Shown here: positions 32,597 to 41,590 of the stretch, piece by piece
Layout: every line of letters begins with the position of its first letter
Position numbering within the stretch: position 1 is the stretch's first letter
Translations under genes and position numbers: made by a program
Source of the DNA: DASPGQ01 sp035457705
GTDB taxonomy: Bacteria; Acidobacteriota; Vicinamibacteria; Marinacidobacterales; SMYC01
Assembly (NCBI GenBank): GCA_035457705.1
Contig: DATIBD010000039.1
Span: forward strand, 248,001 to 312,000
DNA length: 64,000 bases
Reading direction: 5' to 3'
The notes under the pieces: generated by a model
Told to the model about the DNA's origin: nothing
Databases searched by the model: none
Seen by the model: only the letters and a program-made list of their open reading frames with translations

Positions 32597-35041
32597 ATGA
32601 AGCGCATCGTAACCATTCTGGCGTTGGTCGCACTGGCCTTCCCCGCATTTGCCGCGGACGAGGTGAAGACCACCGAGGTCGAGTCCCGCGAGAACGAATC
32701 ACGCGAACCCGCCGCGGAGCCGGCGGCGTCCGACGATAGCAAGCAGGACGTGAGGTTTTCCGGGCCCATTCAGAGCGGTCAGGAAAGCCCTGTCGAGGCC
32801 CAGGAAGGAGCGGATTACAGCCTTGGTGTCGTGACCATCGGACTCTGGCAGCGAGACGCGGACACGGTCTCATCGAAGTTTTTGGAGTATCGAGACATCC
32901 CAAACGGCGCCCAGGCACCTTTCTTGCGGTTTCAAGGAAAGAGCGGAGACTACCGTTACGATTTCATCGGGCACGACGTCAGTCAGAAGGATCAGAAGTA
33001 CCTCGGCCTGTTCGAAGGCAAGAAGTGGAACTTCCACTTCGACTACACCGGGATTCCACACGCCTTTGGAAACGGCGGCCGGAGCATCCTGATCCCCGAC
33101 GAGACGACGGAAAGGACCGAGTGGCGTATCAGCGATACACTCCAGAGCTCGTTCCAGGACTCGGTCGCGGGACTTTCCAGTGTCGGCTACCCGCAGCTGC
33201 TCGCGATTGTCCAGCCGACGCTCGACACGCAGCCGAACAACATCGACATCAAGCTGCAGCGCAACCGGACCAACCTGGCGTTCTCGCTTCTCCCGGGGGA
33301 CGGGAACTTCAACGTGGACGTCACCTACTTTCACGAACGGCGTACCGGCGATCGCACCAACCACGGGACGTCGTTCGGGTTCAGCAACGTCGTCGAGACG
33401 ACCGAGCCCATCAAGTACGTGACTCAAAACTTCAACGTCAGGGCACGAGCCAATGGGGACTGGGGTGTCGCCTTCGCGGGTATCAACGTCAACGACTTCG
33501 TCAACCGGTTCGACACGTTCGGCTGGGACAATCCCTGGCGAGTTTTCGATTCGACCGACCCCTCCGCCTACACTGCCCCCGGCAACAACTCCAGGAATGG
33601 ATCGAAGACCGGCCTACTGGGCCTACCCCCCGACAACGAGGCCTGGACCATCAACGGCGGTACCACGCTCATGTTCGGTCCGCGCACCCGACTCACCGCC
33701 GACCTCCAGTTCGGACAGTGGAAGCAGAACCACGATCCGTTCATTCCCTATACCGCCAACACTGCGATCTTCCTCCCGTCAGGAGAGAACGCCGCCCACG
33801 CGCCGCTTCCGGCGAACACCCTCAACGGAAAGATCGACGTTTTCGCGGTGAACGGGTTCTTCACCAGCAAGCTCACCGGCGACTTCCGGCTGAACGCGCG
33901 GTACCGCTTCTACCAGAACGACAACAAAACGCCGCGGATCCGGTTCGAAGAAGGGTACGTGCGCTTCGATGCCGCCTGGGAGGAGATCCCGCGGATCACC
34001 GTTCCCTTCGGCTGGGACAGCGGCTATTTCGATGTATACGGCACCTACGACGTCGGTACGATTTTAGGACTCGAAGTCGGTTACAAATACAACAAGATCA
34101 ACCGGGAGTTCCGTGAGACCGAGCACACCAGCGAGAACACGATTCGCGGCGCCGCGGATTTGCGGTTCGGCGGCGGCGTTCTGGTGCGCGGCCTCTATGA
34201 GCACGGATCCCGCGACTTCGAGCATTACGACACCATCGAGGGCGAGGAGGCATCGTTCTTGGAGCCGGAGAGTCCGGCGCAACAGCTCGTGCTGCGGCGG
34301 TACGACCAAGCCAAACGCGACCGCGACCGTGTGGGTGCGCAAGTGCAGTACACCGCGGAGAGCGGCGTCTTCAGCGTGATGGCGGCGTACTATTTCAACA
34401 AGGATAAATACGACGACACGCCGGTGCCATGCGTCCTCGACAGCCCGTTCTGTCCCGGAGGCGTCCAGGTGCCGCTGGGACTGCAGGAGGCGAAATTCAA
34501 GACCTTCAGTCTGGATTTCGACGTTTCGCCGAGTGATGCCTATACCCTGTACGTGTTCTATTCTCGTGAGGATTTCTTCAATTTCCAGACGGGTCGGCAG
34601 AGCGGGGCCAACGTCGAGTTCAACCCTGCATCGAACTGGAGTTCCCAGGTGGACGACAAGATCGATTCGTTCGGCGCGGGCGCGAGCTTCACTCTGGTTC
34701 CCAACGCCTGGTTCTTCGACCTGTTCTATCGTTACCAGAAGGTGGATGGGAACAACGCTTTCACCGCAGGCACGACTCTCCGTCCCCCGTCGAATCCCGC
34801 GCGGGATATTCCGCTCTACGACGACACGAAGTTGAGCTTCATCTCGGCACAGATACGGCGCAAGTTCGCCGAGGCTTGGACAATCGGGGTCGGTGGATTC
34901 TACGAAGACTACGAGCTGAGGGACACGCAGACGGGCTCGGTTCTCAACTATATGCCCAGCTCTTTCTTCATCAATGCGGACAACGGTGACTACAAAGGCT
35001 GGGTTGGCTGGCTGAATCTGACCTACAGCTTTAGCTTGTAG
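32597..35041 (+). CDS. MtrB/PioB-family outer-membrane porin for a decaheme cytochrome
   Basis: 814 residues, preceded by AAAGGAGG. Signal peptide, then an acidic linker, then a long beta-barrel of alternating aromatic strands (GDYRYDFIGHDVSQKDQKYLG, WNFHFDYTGIPHAFGNGG, KGWVGWLNLTYSFSL at the end with terminal aromatic pattern). MtrB-type sheaths allow MtrA to reach the cell surface. The N-terminal CxxC motif known from Shewanella MtrB is not seen. No MtrC-like surface cytochrome follows. Confidence 0.9.
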   Translation: MKRIVTILALVALAFPAFAADEVKTTEVESRENESREPAAEPAASDDSKQDVRFSGPIQSGQESPVEAQEGADYSLGVVTIGLWQRDADTVSSKFLEYRDIPNGAQAPFLRFQGKSGDYRYDFIGHDVSQKDQKYLGLFEGKKWNFHFDYTGIPHAFGNGGRSILIPDETTERTEWRISDTLQSSFQDSVAGLSSVGYPQLLAIVQPTLDTQPNNIDIKLQRNRTNLAFSLLPGDGNFNVDVTYFHERRTGDRTNHGTSFGFSNVVETTEPIKYVTQNFNVRARANGDWGVAFAGINVNDFVNRFDTFGWDNPWRVFDSTDPSAYTAPGNNSRNGSKTGLLGLPPDNEAWTINGGTTLMFGPRTRLTADLQFGQWKQNHDPFIPYTANTAIFLPSGENAAHAPLPANTLNGKIDVFAVNGFFTSKLTGDFRLNARYRFYQNDNKTPRIRFEEGYVRFDAAWEEIPRITVPFGWDSGYFDVYGTYDVGTILGLEVGYKYNKINREFRETEHTSENTIRGAADLRFGGGVLVRGLYEHGSRDFEHYDTIEGEEASFLEPESPAQQLVLRRYDQAKRDRDRVGAQVQYTAESGVFSVMAAYYFNKDKYDDTPVPCVLDSPFCPGGVQVPLGLQEAKFKTFSLDFDVSPSDAYTLYVFYSREDFFNFQTGRQSGANVEFNPASNWSSQVDDKIDSFGAGASFTLVPNAWFFDLFYRYQKVDGNNAFTAGTTLRPPSNPARDIPLYDDTKLSFISAQIRRKFAEAWTIGVGGFYEDYELRDTQTGSVLNYMPSSFFINADNGDYKGWVGWLNLTYSFSL

Positions 35042-35048
35042 CTTCCGC

Positions 35049-35079
35049 GTCGCTCCCGGGCCCGCCGCTCGGGAGCGAC
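35049..35079 (+). terminator. Perfect 10-bp hairpin after the porin gene
   Basis: GTCGCTCCCG (35049-35058) pairs perfectly with CGGGAGCGAC (35070-35079), loop of 11 bases, starting 8 bases after the stop. No U-tract follows, so it may slow decay of the mRNA or work with Rho rather than terminate alone. The remaining 190 bases to the next gene show nothing firm. Confidence 0.5.
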
Positions 35080-35271
35080 CACCGCCGCGCTGGAGAGTGA
35101 AGCCGCCGCTGGGAAAGAAAGGAGATACAGTCTTGACGCTCCTTGCCTCCGTGACTCGTTGCTCTCTAACTTTGCTGCATCGGCTCCTTTGAACGAGCTG
35201 GGCACCAGAATGCGGCGGGCCCACCGCCCGGAGCGAGGACAGCGAGCGCCAGCGTTCGAGAAGAGGCCGCG

Positions 35272-36951
35272 GTGGAAGATCGCCTATCGCGACTGGAGTC
35301 GGAAGTCGAGAGCATCTCTCGAGCCCTGAAGGGCGTCGAAGAGCGCCTCGATTCCCTCGAGAGAAAGAGCGCTACGGCTCCGAGCACCGCGGCCCGAACA
35401 TCGGTCGCGGCGCATGTGATCTCGGAAGGGTCGGACTCCGAGATCGCGCGTGTCATCACCTTCATCGGACGAACGCTTCTCGTTCTCGGAGGAGGCTATC
35501 TCCTTCGATCCCTCACCGAGAGCGGCACGCTGGCACCCTTGAGCGGCGTTTCAATCGGCCTCCTCTACGCTCTTTTCTGGCTCGGGGTGGCAGACCGCGC
35601 TGGAGCGAACGCCAGGACATTGAGCGCCGCTTTTCATGGCGCAAGCGCGGTTCTGGTCGCCTACCCGCTGTTGTGGGAGACGACGGTGCGCTTCCAGCTG
35701 CTCTCCCCACCCTGGGGGGCAGGCGTTCTGGCTGTCGTCAGTGGTGTGGCGGTGAGCGTCGCCTGGCGCCAACGGCTCCTATCCTTCGCGTGGGTCACTG
35801 TTGTCGGGGCGATGCTGACCAGCGTTTTGCTACTCGTCGGGACGCGGGACATTTTCTGGTTCAGCCTCCCCTCCGTGCTCGTCGGGGTGGCTACCCTTTG
35901 GCTCTCCTACCACGCCGACTGGCACGCCGTCCGCTGGGTCGGGGCAGGCGTCGCCGACGCGACCGTGGCACTCGTCGGCGTCGGCGTGCTCGTCGGGGCC
36001 GACATCGAACCTGCGGCCGCGCTTCTGGTTCAGCTTTCCCTCTTCGCGCTTTTTCTCTCGAGTTTCGCCTACCGCGTGTGGAAGCAACGGCGAGACCCTG
36101 GCGCTTTCGAGCTCGTGCAGACGGGTCTGGTCGTGTTCATCGGATACGGCGGAGCTCTGATGGCAGCTCCTGACCGGCTTGGCTTTGTTCTGGCAAGCCT
36201 GGGGATTGCCGGGGGCATGGGAAGTTACGCGATCGCGTTCCGCTCACGAAACCTGAGTGCGCGGTCGACCGACTACGTAGGTAATGTCGGTCTGGCGCTG
36301 CTGTTGCTCGGAAGCACGTCGGCCGCGCTGCAGCCCACGCTCTTCTTCTCTCTTGCCGCCGTAGCTTTGTCCTGGTTCGGCTCGAAGCTCGAGCGTCCGG
36401 TCTTTTGCCTGCACGGAGCCGCTTTCGTGCTCGCAGCAGCGATCTCATCCGGCCTCGTCCAGCAGGCTGCCTATGCTTTTTTCGCCCCCGCCGGGTACGC
36501 CTGGCCCCCGTTGGGATTCTGGGTCGTGGTTTCCCTGGTCGCGGCGATTTCCGCTCGCCTCGTACTTAGGGAGGCCTCGGGCAACGTCCGTCGGCTCGCA
36601 CCCGCGCGGACCACGGACTTGCTCACGGTTGTTGCGGGGCTCGGGGCGATCCTCCTGTCGCTGGTCGCCCCCCGGACCTCGGGCCAGGCAGTGCAGGATG
36701 CAGACGCCGCGGCTTTAGCGATGGTACGAACGGCCGTTCTGGCTCTCTCAGCCGTCGCGTTGGGTCTGTTGGGGCGCTCCCAACGTTTCCCCGAAGCTCC
36801 TTGGCTCGCATACGCAATGCTCGTCGCCGGTGCCATCAAGCTGGCGGTCGAGGACTTCCCACAGGGCCGTGCCCTCACCCTCTTCGTGGGGCTGGCTGTC
36901 TACGGCGGTGCCCTGATCCTCGCTCCACGCCGACCGCGCTCGTCGCCGTGA
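35272..36951 (+). CDS. Polytopic membrane protein, DUF2339-like
   Basis: 559 residues, GTG start. Residues 1-45 are a heptad-rich coiled coil (RLSRLESEVESISRALKGVEERLDSLE), then about 14-16 hydrophobic helices fill the rest. This N-terminal coiled coil plus many helices is typical of DUF2339-type proteins of unknown role. It is 27 bases upstream of the histidine kinase gene, so it may be cotranscribed with the two-component system. Confidence 0.7.
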   Translation: MEDRLSRLESEVESISRALKGVEERLDSLERKSATAPSTAARTSVAAHVISEGSDSEIARVITFIGRTLLVLGGGYLLRSLTESGTLAPLSGVSIGLLYALFWLGVADRAGANARTLSAAFHGASAVLVAYPLLWETTVRFQLLSPPWGAGVLAVVSGVAVSVAWRQRLLSFAWVTVVGAMLTSVLLLVGTRDIFWFSLPSVLVGVATLWLSYHADWHAVRWVGAGVADATVALVGVGVLVGADIEPAAALLVQLSLFALFLSSFAYRVWKQRRDPGAFELVQTGLVVFIGYGGALMAAPDRLGFVLASLGIAGGMGSYAIAFRSRNLSARSTDYVGNVGLALLLLGSTSAALQPTLFFSLAAVALSWFGSKLERPVFCLHGAAFVLAAAISSGLVQQAAYAFFAPAGYAWPPLGFWVVVSLVAAISARLVLREASGNVRRLAPARTTDLLTVVAGLGAILLSLVAPRTSGQAVQDADAAALAMVRTAVLALSAVALGLLGRSQRFPEAPWLAYAMLVAGAIKLAVEDFPQGRALTLFVGLAVYGGALILAPRRPRSSP

Positions 36952-36978
36952 ACCGCGGCCGCTAAACACGATGTTAGA

Positions 36979-38898
36979 ATGAGCGTCATGGGCGCCGAAT
37001 CGGGGTCCACGGTAAGTTTTTTCGAAAGACTCACCGTGCGACTCACGGCGGGTGTGACCCTCGCGCTTCTCGTGATCGGCGTGCCCTTTCTCCTCGCATT
37101 CCACGGACTCCGGAGAGAGCAGCAGATCGACGCGCTAGCGGAGGCAAGCGCCGGTATGAGCCGGGTGCTGGTGGATAGCCTGCGGTCCGCGATGTTGGCC
37201 GGGCAGCCTCACCTCGTGGACCAGGCCATCAGAGACCTATCTCAACAACCCGAGATCGAGAGGGTGGTCGTGCTCGACCGGAATGGGAACGTCCGCATCT
37301 CTTCCGATACGTCTTTCCAGGATCGAATGTTCGAAAAGAATCGGGACCCCACGTGCAAGGTGTGTCATCAGAGCTCACAGAGCCTTCCCTCGAGCCGCAC
37401 CGTCGTCGTGGAGGATGGGGATCGGCATGTTTTCCGAGCCATGAGCGTTATTCCCAATGATTCGAGCTGTCACGCCTGTCATGATCCCTCCCTCGCGACG
37501 AATGGCGTCCTGCTCATGGATCTTTCACTCCGCTCCGCAAACCTGAGTTTTTTCGCGGGAATCACGCGCACGGTGATTCTCGCAGTTATCATGGTCGTCG
37601 TAACGATCGTCGTTCTCGTCGCTCTTCTCCAATGGATGGTGCACGAGCCGCTGCGAGCCGTCATCGTCACAAGCCGTCGCATCGCCGGCGGAGACATGGA
37701 TGCCCGGATCCCCGTTGGATCGGTTGGCGAGTTCGGAGTTCTCTCGAGGCAGGTCAATCGTATGACCGACCATCTGGCACGCTCCATATACGCCGAAGAG
37801 CGTCATCGCCGCGAACTTCAGGCAATTCTGGACAGCGTGGACGACGAGATCGTCGTCCTCGACCGCGATCGACGAGTGGTTGCCGCAAACTACGCCTTCC
37901 TCAAAACGTCCCGCAGCGAGGAGATTCTGGGCAAACCGTGCCAGCAAGTATCGGCCCTCCGGCCGTGCTCCGAGAGTCAGGATGAGTGTCCGGTGTCTGC
38001 GGTATTCGCGGGTGGACGCCTCCAGAAGGGGATCATGTCCCGGCTCGATCAGGCGGGCTCCGAGCGGTCGATCGAGATCCATGCTTCGCCCGTTCGAGGT
38101 GGGGATGGTTCGATCGACCGCGTGGTCGAGGTGCGGAGAGACATAAGCGAACGTCGCCAAGTGGAGGCTACCCTGGCGGCTTCCGAGCGGCTCACGTCAC
38201 TCGGCCTGCTGGCATCCGGAATTTCACATGAGGTCAACAACCCTCTCGGCGCGATAGCGGCTTCGGTCGAGGGCCTGCGGCGGAAGCTCACGAGGACCCC
38301 AGATTGGCGCGACGCCGGTAGTACGGGAAACGACTTCGAGCGGACGTTGCTCCGCATCGCACGGGAGGTCGAGCGCGCTCGAAGTATTACTGATCGACTG
38401 CTCAAAGTGTCACGACCTCCCGGCCAGTCGAGAACCCTCATGGACGTCAACCACGCCGTCGCCGACACTCTCTCCTTGCTCTCTTACGACATCGAGCGCA
38501 ACGGTATCCAGACGACGACGGATCTCGCGGGTAAGCTGCCGTTGCTCCCAGGCGACGAGTCTCGACTCGGTCAGATCCTCATGAATCTCATTCTCAACGC
38601 GATTCAGGCCATGGCAGCCGGTGGAAAGCTTCTGGTCTCGACTGGCGCGGAGAACGATTCCATTCGTATCTACGTACAAGACACCGGCGACGGCATTTCC
38701 TCGGACGTCATCGGAAGAATCTACGAGCCATTCTTCACCACCAAGCCTCCGGGCAAGGGGACTGGGCTCGGACTTTTCATTACCCACAGACTGGTGAGCG
38801 AAATGGGGGGAACCATCGACGTGCGCAGCAAGCCCGGGGAGGGCACCCGATTCACCGTTTTGCTGCCCATCCGACCGAGGTCGAGAGGCACCGAATGA
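36979..38898 (+). CDS. Sensor histidine kinase with periplasmic c-type heme motifs
   Basis: 639 residues. TM1 about 17-38; periplasmic domain to about 185 containing CKVCH (Cys126, His130) and CHACH (Cys164, His168), two c-type heme attachment sites; TM2 about 190-215; HAMP about 215-270; PAS about 280-400; HisKA with phospho-acceptor His417 in GISHEVNNPLGA; HATPase with GKGTGLGLFITHRLV. The heme sites suggest sensing of periplasmic redox state, NO or O2. It overlaps the response regulator gene by four bases, so the pair is a cognate system placed between the two cytochrome modules. Confidence 0.93.
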   Translation: MSVMGAESGSTVSFFERLTVRLTAGVTLALLVIGVPFLLAFHGLRREQQIDALAEASAGMSRVLVDSLRSAMLAGQPHLVDQAIRDLSQQPEIERVVVLDRNGNVRISSDTSFQDRMFEKNRDPTCKVCHQSSQSLPSSRTVVVEDGDRHVFRAMSVIPNDSSCHACHDPSLATNGVLLMDLSLRSANLSFFAGITRTVILAVIMVVVTIVVLVALLQWMVHEPLRAVIVTSRRIAGGDMDARIPVGSVGEFGVLSRQVNRMTDHLARSIYAEERHRRELQAILDSVDDEIVVLDRDRRVVAANYAFLKTSRSEEILGKPCQQVSALRPCSESQDECPVSAVFAGGRLQKGIMSRLDQAGSERSIEIHASPVRGGDGSIDRVVEVRRDISERRQVEATLAASERLTSLGLLASGISHEVNNPLGAIAASVEGLRRKLTRTPDWRDAGSTGNDFERTLLRIAREVERARSITDRLLKVSRPPGQSRTLMDVNHAVADTLSLLSYDIERNGIQTTTDLAGKLPLLPGDESRLGQILMNLILNAIQAMAAGGKLLVSTGAENDSIRIYVQDTGDGISSDVIGRIYEPFFTTKPPGKGTGLGLFITHRLVSEMGGTIDVRSKPGEGTRFTVLLPIRPRSRGTE

Positions 38899-40271
38899 AA
38901 GCAGGAGAGAGCACGATCCAGGTGCTCCTCGTCGACGACGACGACTCGCTGCGGACGGCGCTGGCAAGCGAACTCGAGATGAGCGGGTTTCGCATCCGCG
39001 CCGCCATCAATGCCGATGAGGCCATTCGGGAGACGGACAATCGAACGTTCGACGTCGCCATCGTCGATCTGAACCTGCCGGGAATGTCGGGAGAGGAACT
39101 GCTTAGCGAGCTTCGCGAGAGGTCGCCCTCGACCGAAATCGTCATTTTGACCGGGCATGGGACCGTCGAGAACGCGGTGCGAACGTTGAAGAATGGGGCC
39201 TACGATTTCCTCACCAAACCCTGTAACCTCGACGAGCTAGAAGCGGTGCTTCGAAGAGCGTTCGAGAAGCGCTCGCTCGTGCGTGAGAACCGCTTGCTCC
39301 AGCGGGAGCTCGCGCGCCACGATCGTTTCAAGGAGTTCATCGGTGACAGCAGCGCGCTGCGCTCGGTGCTCGATCTCATCTCCAAGGTCTCGCAAACGGA
39401 TTCGACAGTGTTGATCCAAGGGGAGAGCGGTGTTGGCAAGGAGCTCGGGGCGAGAGCAATACATCGGGCCAGCGCCCGAGCCCACCGCCCGTTCATCGTC
39501 GTGGACTGCACTTCGCTTCAGGAGGCGCTGCTCCAGAGCGAACTCTTTGGACACGAACGAGGAGCCTTTACCGGAGCGGTCGCTCGCAAGCACGGGCTCT
39601 TCGAAGTGGCCGATGGCGGAACTCTCTTCCTCGACGAGATCGGAGATATCGGGCCTCCGGTGCAGGCTCGGATTCTTCGCGTGCTCGACACCGGGACTTT
39701 CCGTCGCGTGGGAGGAGTTCAGGACATCCGCACCGACGCGCGGATCATTTGCGCCACCAACCGAGTGCTCTCGGAAATGGTCAAGAAAGGTGACTTCCGT
39801 CAGGACCTCTATTTTCGGATCAACGTCGTGAGCATCACGCTGCCTCCATTGCGCGAGCGCCGTCGAGACATACCGAAGCTCGCACGGTATTTCGCCGAGC
39901 AGTCACCGATCGCCGGCAAAGGGCCGTTCACCTTTTCCCCAGATGCCATGGCCATCCTCGAATCCTACTCCTGGCCGGGCAACGTGAGGGAGCTCCAGAA
40001 CGTCGTGGAGAGAGGCCTCATCCTAGCCGAGAACCGCGATGTGACCGTCGAGGACCTTCCCAGTAACCTTCGACACGATGCAGAGACCATCCTCCGTGAG
40101 ATGACCGAGGACCGACCCACGCTGGCTGAACTCGAGCATCGATACATCAAACGGCTTCTCCAGGAATTCCGTGGTCACCGCGGCCGCGTGGCCGAAGTAC
40201 TCGGCATCAGTGAGCGAAACCTTTACAGAAAGCTGAAGAACGATCGTCCCCTCCAGGACGTCAGTCGCTGA
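38895..40271 (+). CDS. NtrC-family sigma-54-dependent response regulator
   Basis: 458 residues. Receiver domain 1-125 with phospho-acceptor Asp58 (VDLNLPG) and Lys in FLTKPC; AAA+ domain about 145-370 with Walker A GESGVGKE, sigma-54 contact loop GAFTGA (GHERGAFTGAVARKHG), Walker B TLFLDEIGDI and an arginine finger region; C-terminal Fis-type helix-turn-helix HRGRVAEVLGISERNLYRKLK. It activates -24/-12 promoters when phosphorylated, and three such promoters occur in this island. Confidence 0.96.
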   Translation: MKAGESTIQVLLVDDDDSLRTALASELEMSGFRIRAAINADEAIRETDNRTFDVAIVDLNLPGMSGEELLSELRERSPSTEIVILTGHGTVENAVRTLKNGAYDFLTKPCNLDELEAVLRRAFEKRSLVRENRLLQRELARHDRFKEFIGDSSALRSVLDLISKVSQTDSTVLIQGESGVGKELGARAIHRASARAHRPFIVVDCTSLQEALLQSELFGHERGAFTGAVARKHGLFEVADGGTLFLDEIGDIGPPVQARILRVLDTGTFRRVGGVQDIRTDARIICATNRVLSEMVKKGDFRQDLYFRINVVSITLPPLRERRRDIPKLARYFAEQSPIAGKGPFTFSPDAMAILESYSWPGNVRELQNVVERGLILAENRDVTVEDLPSNLRHDAETILREMTEDRPTLAELEHRYIKRLLQEFRGHRGRVAEVLGISERNLYRKLKNDRPLQDVSR

Positions 40272-40275
40272 CGAT

Positions 40276-40379
40276 CTGTCAGGCTGCCGACCTCAGTCCG
40301 TAAGTTATTCCCTGCTATAGGTTTAGAGCAGTGAGATCGAACCTTTCATGCTCCTGGGTGACATTCTGTCAGCCTAAAC
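40276..40379 (+). promoter_or_regulatory. Candidate upstream activator sites (two CTGTCAG repeats)
   Basis: CTGTCAGGCTGCC (40276-40288) and CTGTCAGCCTAAAC (40366-40379) share CTGTCAGSCT and lie 90 bases apart, 94 and 184 bases upstream of the sigma-54 promoter at 40459. Position fits enhancer binding by an NtrC-type activator. The first copy is partly palindromic. Not proven. Confidence 0.45.
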
Positions 40380-40419
40380 TTCGGGAGTGCCCGACCGATC
40401 GACATATAAAGTGCTTATA

Positions 40420-40432
40420 TATCAATAGATTA
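40420..40432 (+). promoter_or_regulatory. IHF-binding site match
   Basis: TATCAATAGATTA fits the IHF consensus WATCAA-N4-TTR at every fixed position and sits in an AT-rich tract unusual for this GC-rich window. It lies between the candidate activator repeats and the sigma-54 promoter, where IHF normally bends DNA to bring activator and polymerase together. Confidence 0.6.
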
Positions 40433-40458
40433 TGGGTTGTTTGCTCCTTCGGAGTGAC

Positions 40459-40474
40459 TGGAACCCTGTTTGCA
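40459..40474 (+). promoter_or_regulatory. Sigma-54 promoter of the second cytochrome operon
   Basis: TGGAACCCTGTTTGCA matches TGGCAC-R-N4-TTGC-W at 10 of 12 fixed positions with exact spacing. Predicted transcription start near 40485, leader about 26 bases with AAGGGAG (40498-40504) six bases before the GTG at 40511. The operon it drives could run to 50351. Confidence 0.7.
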
Positions 40475-40510
40475 CGGGATCGGTAGGCAGGAAGCCGAAG
40501 GGAGTCCGGC

Positions 40511-40987
40511 GTGGACGAATTGCCGAAAAACCACGTTGCCGGGATAGCGACCGCGCCCCCTTTCGGCGAGGTGCTCGTTTGTGGATGCAAGGAGGACGAC
40601 GTGAGGGTGCTCGAGAACGCGAGGGGCCCCGACGATCCGATCGTTCGCACGGTGAATCGCCCCGCTGAGATGGCACGACAGGTGGTCCTGCGACCTCCAA
40701 TGGCTGTCTTCTTGGGATTGCGAAAGCGAGACCGAGCTCGCCTTCAACTGATACCGGTCTTGAGGGCGGTTCGGAAAGAGCTACCGCTGGTCATCGTGGC
40801 GGATGAGCCCTCTCTGGAGCTCGAGCGGCGAGCACGTCAGGAGGGCATCTTCTACTACTTCCTCCATCCTCTCGTGCCCGCCGAGGTAGAAGCGGTTTGG
40901 ACGGACCTGTTGCGACGAGCTAGCCATGAGTTCAGACCGAGGCTCGTCCACCAACGAAGCGCTGGAAAGAAAAGGAGTGAAACATGA
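40511..40987 (+). CDS. Receiver-like protein lacking the phospho-acceptor Asp
   Basis: 158 residues, GTG start set by AAGGGAG. The order of strands and helices resembles a CheY-like domain: EVLVCGCKEDD, then MAVFLGL where the Asp-bearing strand should be, then LPLVIVADEP and FYYFLHPLVPAEVEAVW where Lys-Pro is expected. The phospho-acceptor Asp is missing and the Lys is replaced by His, so it would be a pseudo-receiver. It is the first gene of the sigma-54-driven cytochrome operon and overlaps the next gene by four bases; a regulatory or assembly role is possible. Confidence 0.65.
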   Translation: MDELPKNHVAGIATAPPFGEVLVCGCKEDDVRVLENARGPDDPIVRTVNRPAEMARQVVLRPPMAVFLGLRKRDRARLQLIPVLRAVRKELPLVIVADEPSLELERRARQEGIFYYFLHPLVPAEVEAVWTDLLRRASHEFRPRLVHQRSAGKKRSET

Positions 40988-41562
40988 GGTTGATCAACCA
41001 TTCCGGTTTGCTGGTTTTCACCGCTGCGCTGGCAATGAGCCAGATTGGCCTCGCGGAAGAACACTCATACGTGGGGTCCACCCGATGCCGAAAATGCCAC
41101 ATCAAGGAGTTCAAGTCCTGGCAAGAGTCGGCTATGGCCAAGTCGTTCGAGCTGCTCAAACCGGGGGTGCGTGCCGAGCAGAAGACGGCGGCAGGATTGG
41201 ATCCCAAGAAAGACTACTCCAAGGACACCGAGTGTCTTCCCTGCCACACAACCGGATTGGGAAAACCGGGGGGGTTCGTCGACATCGCGAAAACCCCGGA
41301 GCTCGCCGGTGTAGGGTGCGAGTCGTGCCATGGACCAGGAGGAACTTACCTGAGGGACGGTTACATGACCATGGAGAACAAGGAATACAAGATCGAGAAA
41401 TTGATTGCTGCAGGAATGATCGAGAGGACGAATCGCGAAACATGTGCCGCCTTGTGCCACAACAACAAGAGCCCGTTCGTGGGAGACGACTACGTTTTCG
41501 ACTATGAGGCGAAGAAGGCCGAAGGTATCCACGTGATCGTTCCTCTCAAGTTCAAACATTGA
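40984..41562 (+). CDS. Tetraheme c554-like cytochrome (one CxxxCH site)
   Basis: 192 residues with signal peptide (MRLINHSGLLVFTAALAMSQIGLAEE). Heme sites are CRKCH in YVGSTRCRKCHIKEFKSWQESAM, CLPCH, CESCH in GVGCESCHGPGG, and an unusual CAALCH (three residues between the cysteines) near the C-terminus. The first part matches the cytochrome c554/multiheme motif YVGSxxCxxCH. CxxxCH can bind heme in some cytochromes. Soluble periplasmic carrier is the likely role. Confidence 0.85.
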   Translation: MRLINHSGLLVFTAALAMSQIGLAEEHSYVGSTRCRKCHIKEFKSWQESAMAKSFELLKPGVRAEQKTAAGLDPKKDYSKDTECLPCHTTGLGKPGGFVDIAKTPELAGVGCESCHGPGGTYLRDGYMTMENKEYKIEKLIAAGMIERTNRETCAALCHNNKSPFVGDDYVFDYEAKKAEGIHVIVPLKFKH

Positions 41563-41590
41563 GCACGAGGAAGCACCAGGAGACTCGTCC

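Noticed and set aside
35041..35271. Short TTG-started ORF of 19 codons after GGAGAT near 35118
   Set aside because: Too short, no conservation evidence and no coupling to neighbours.
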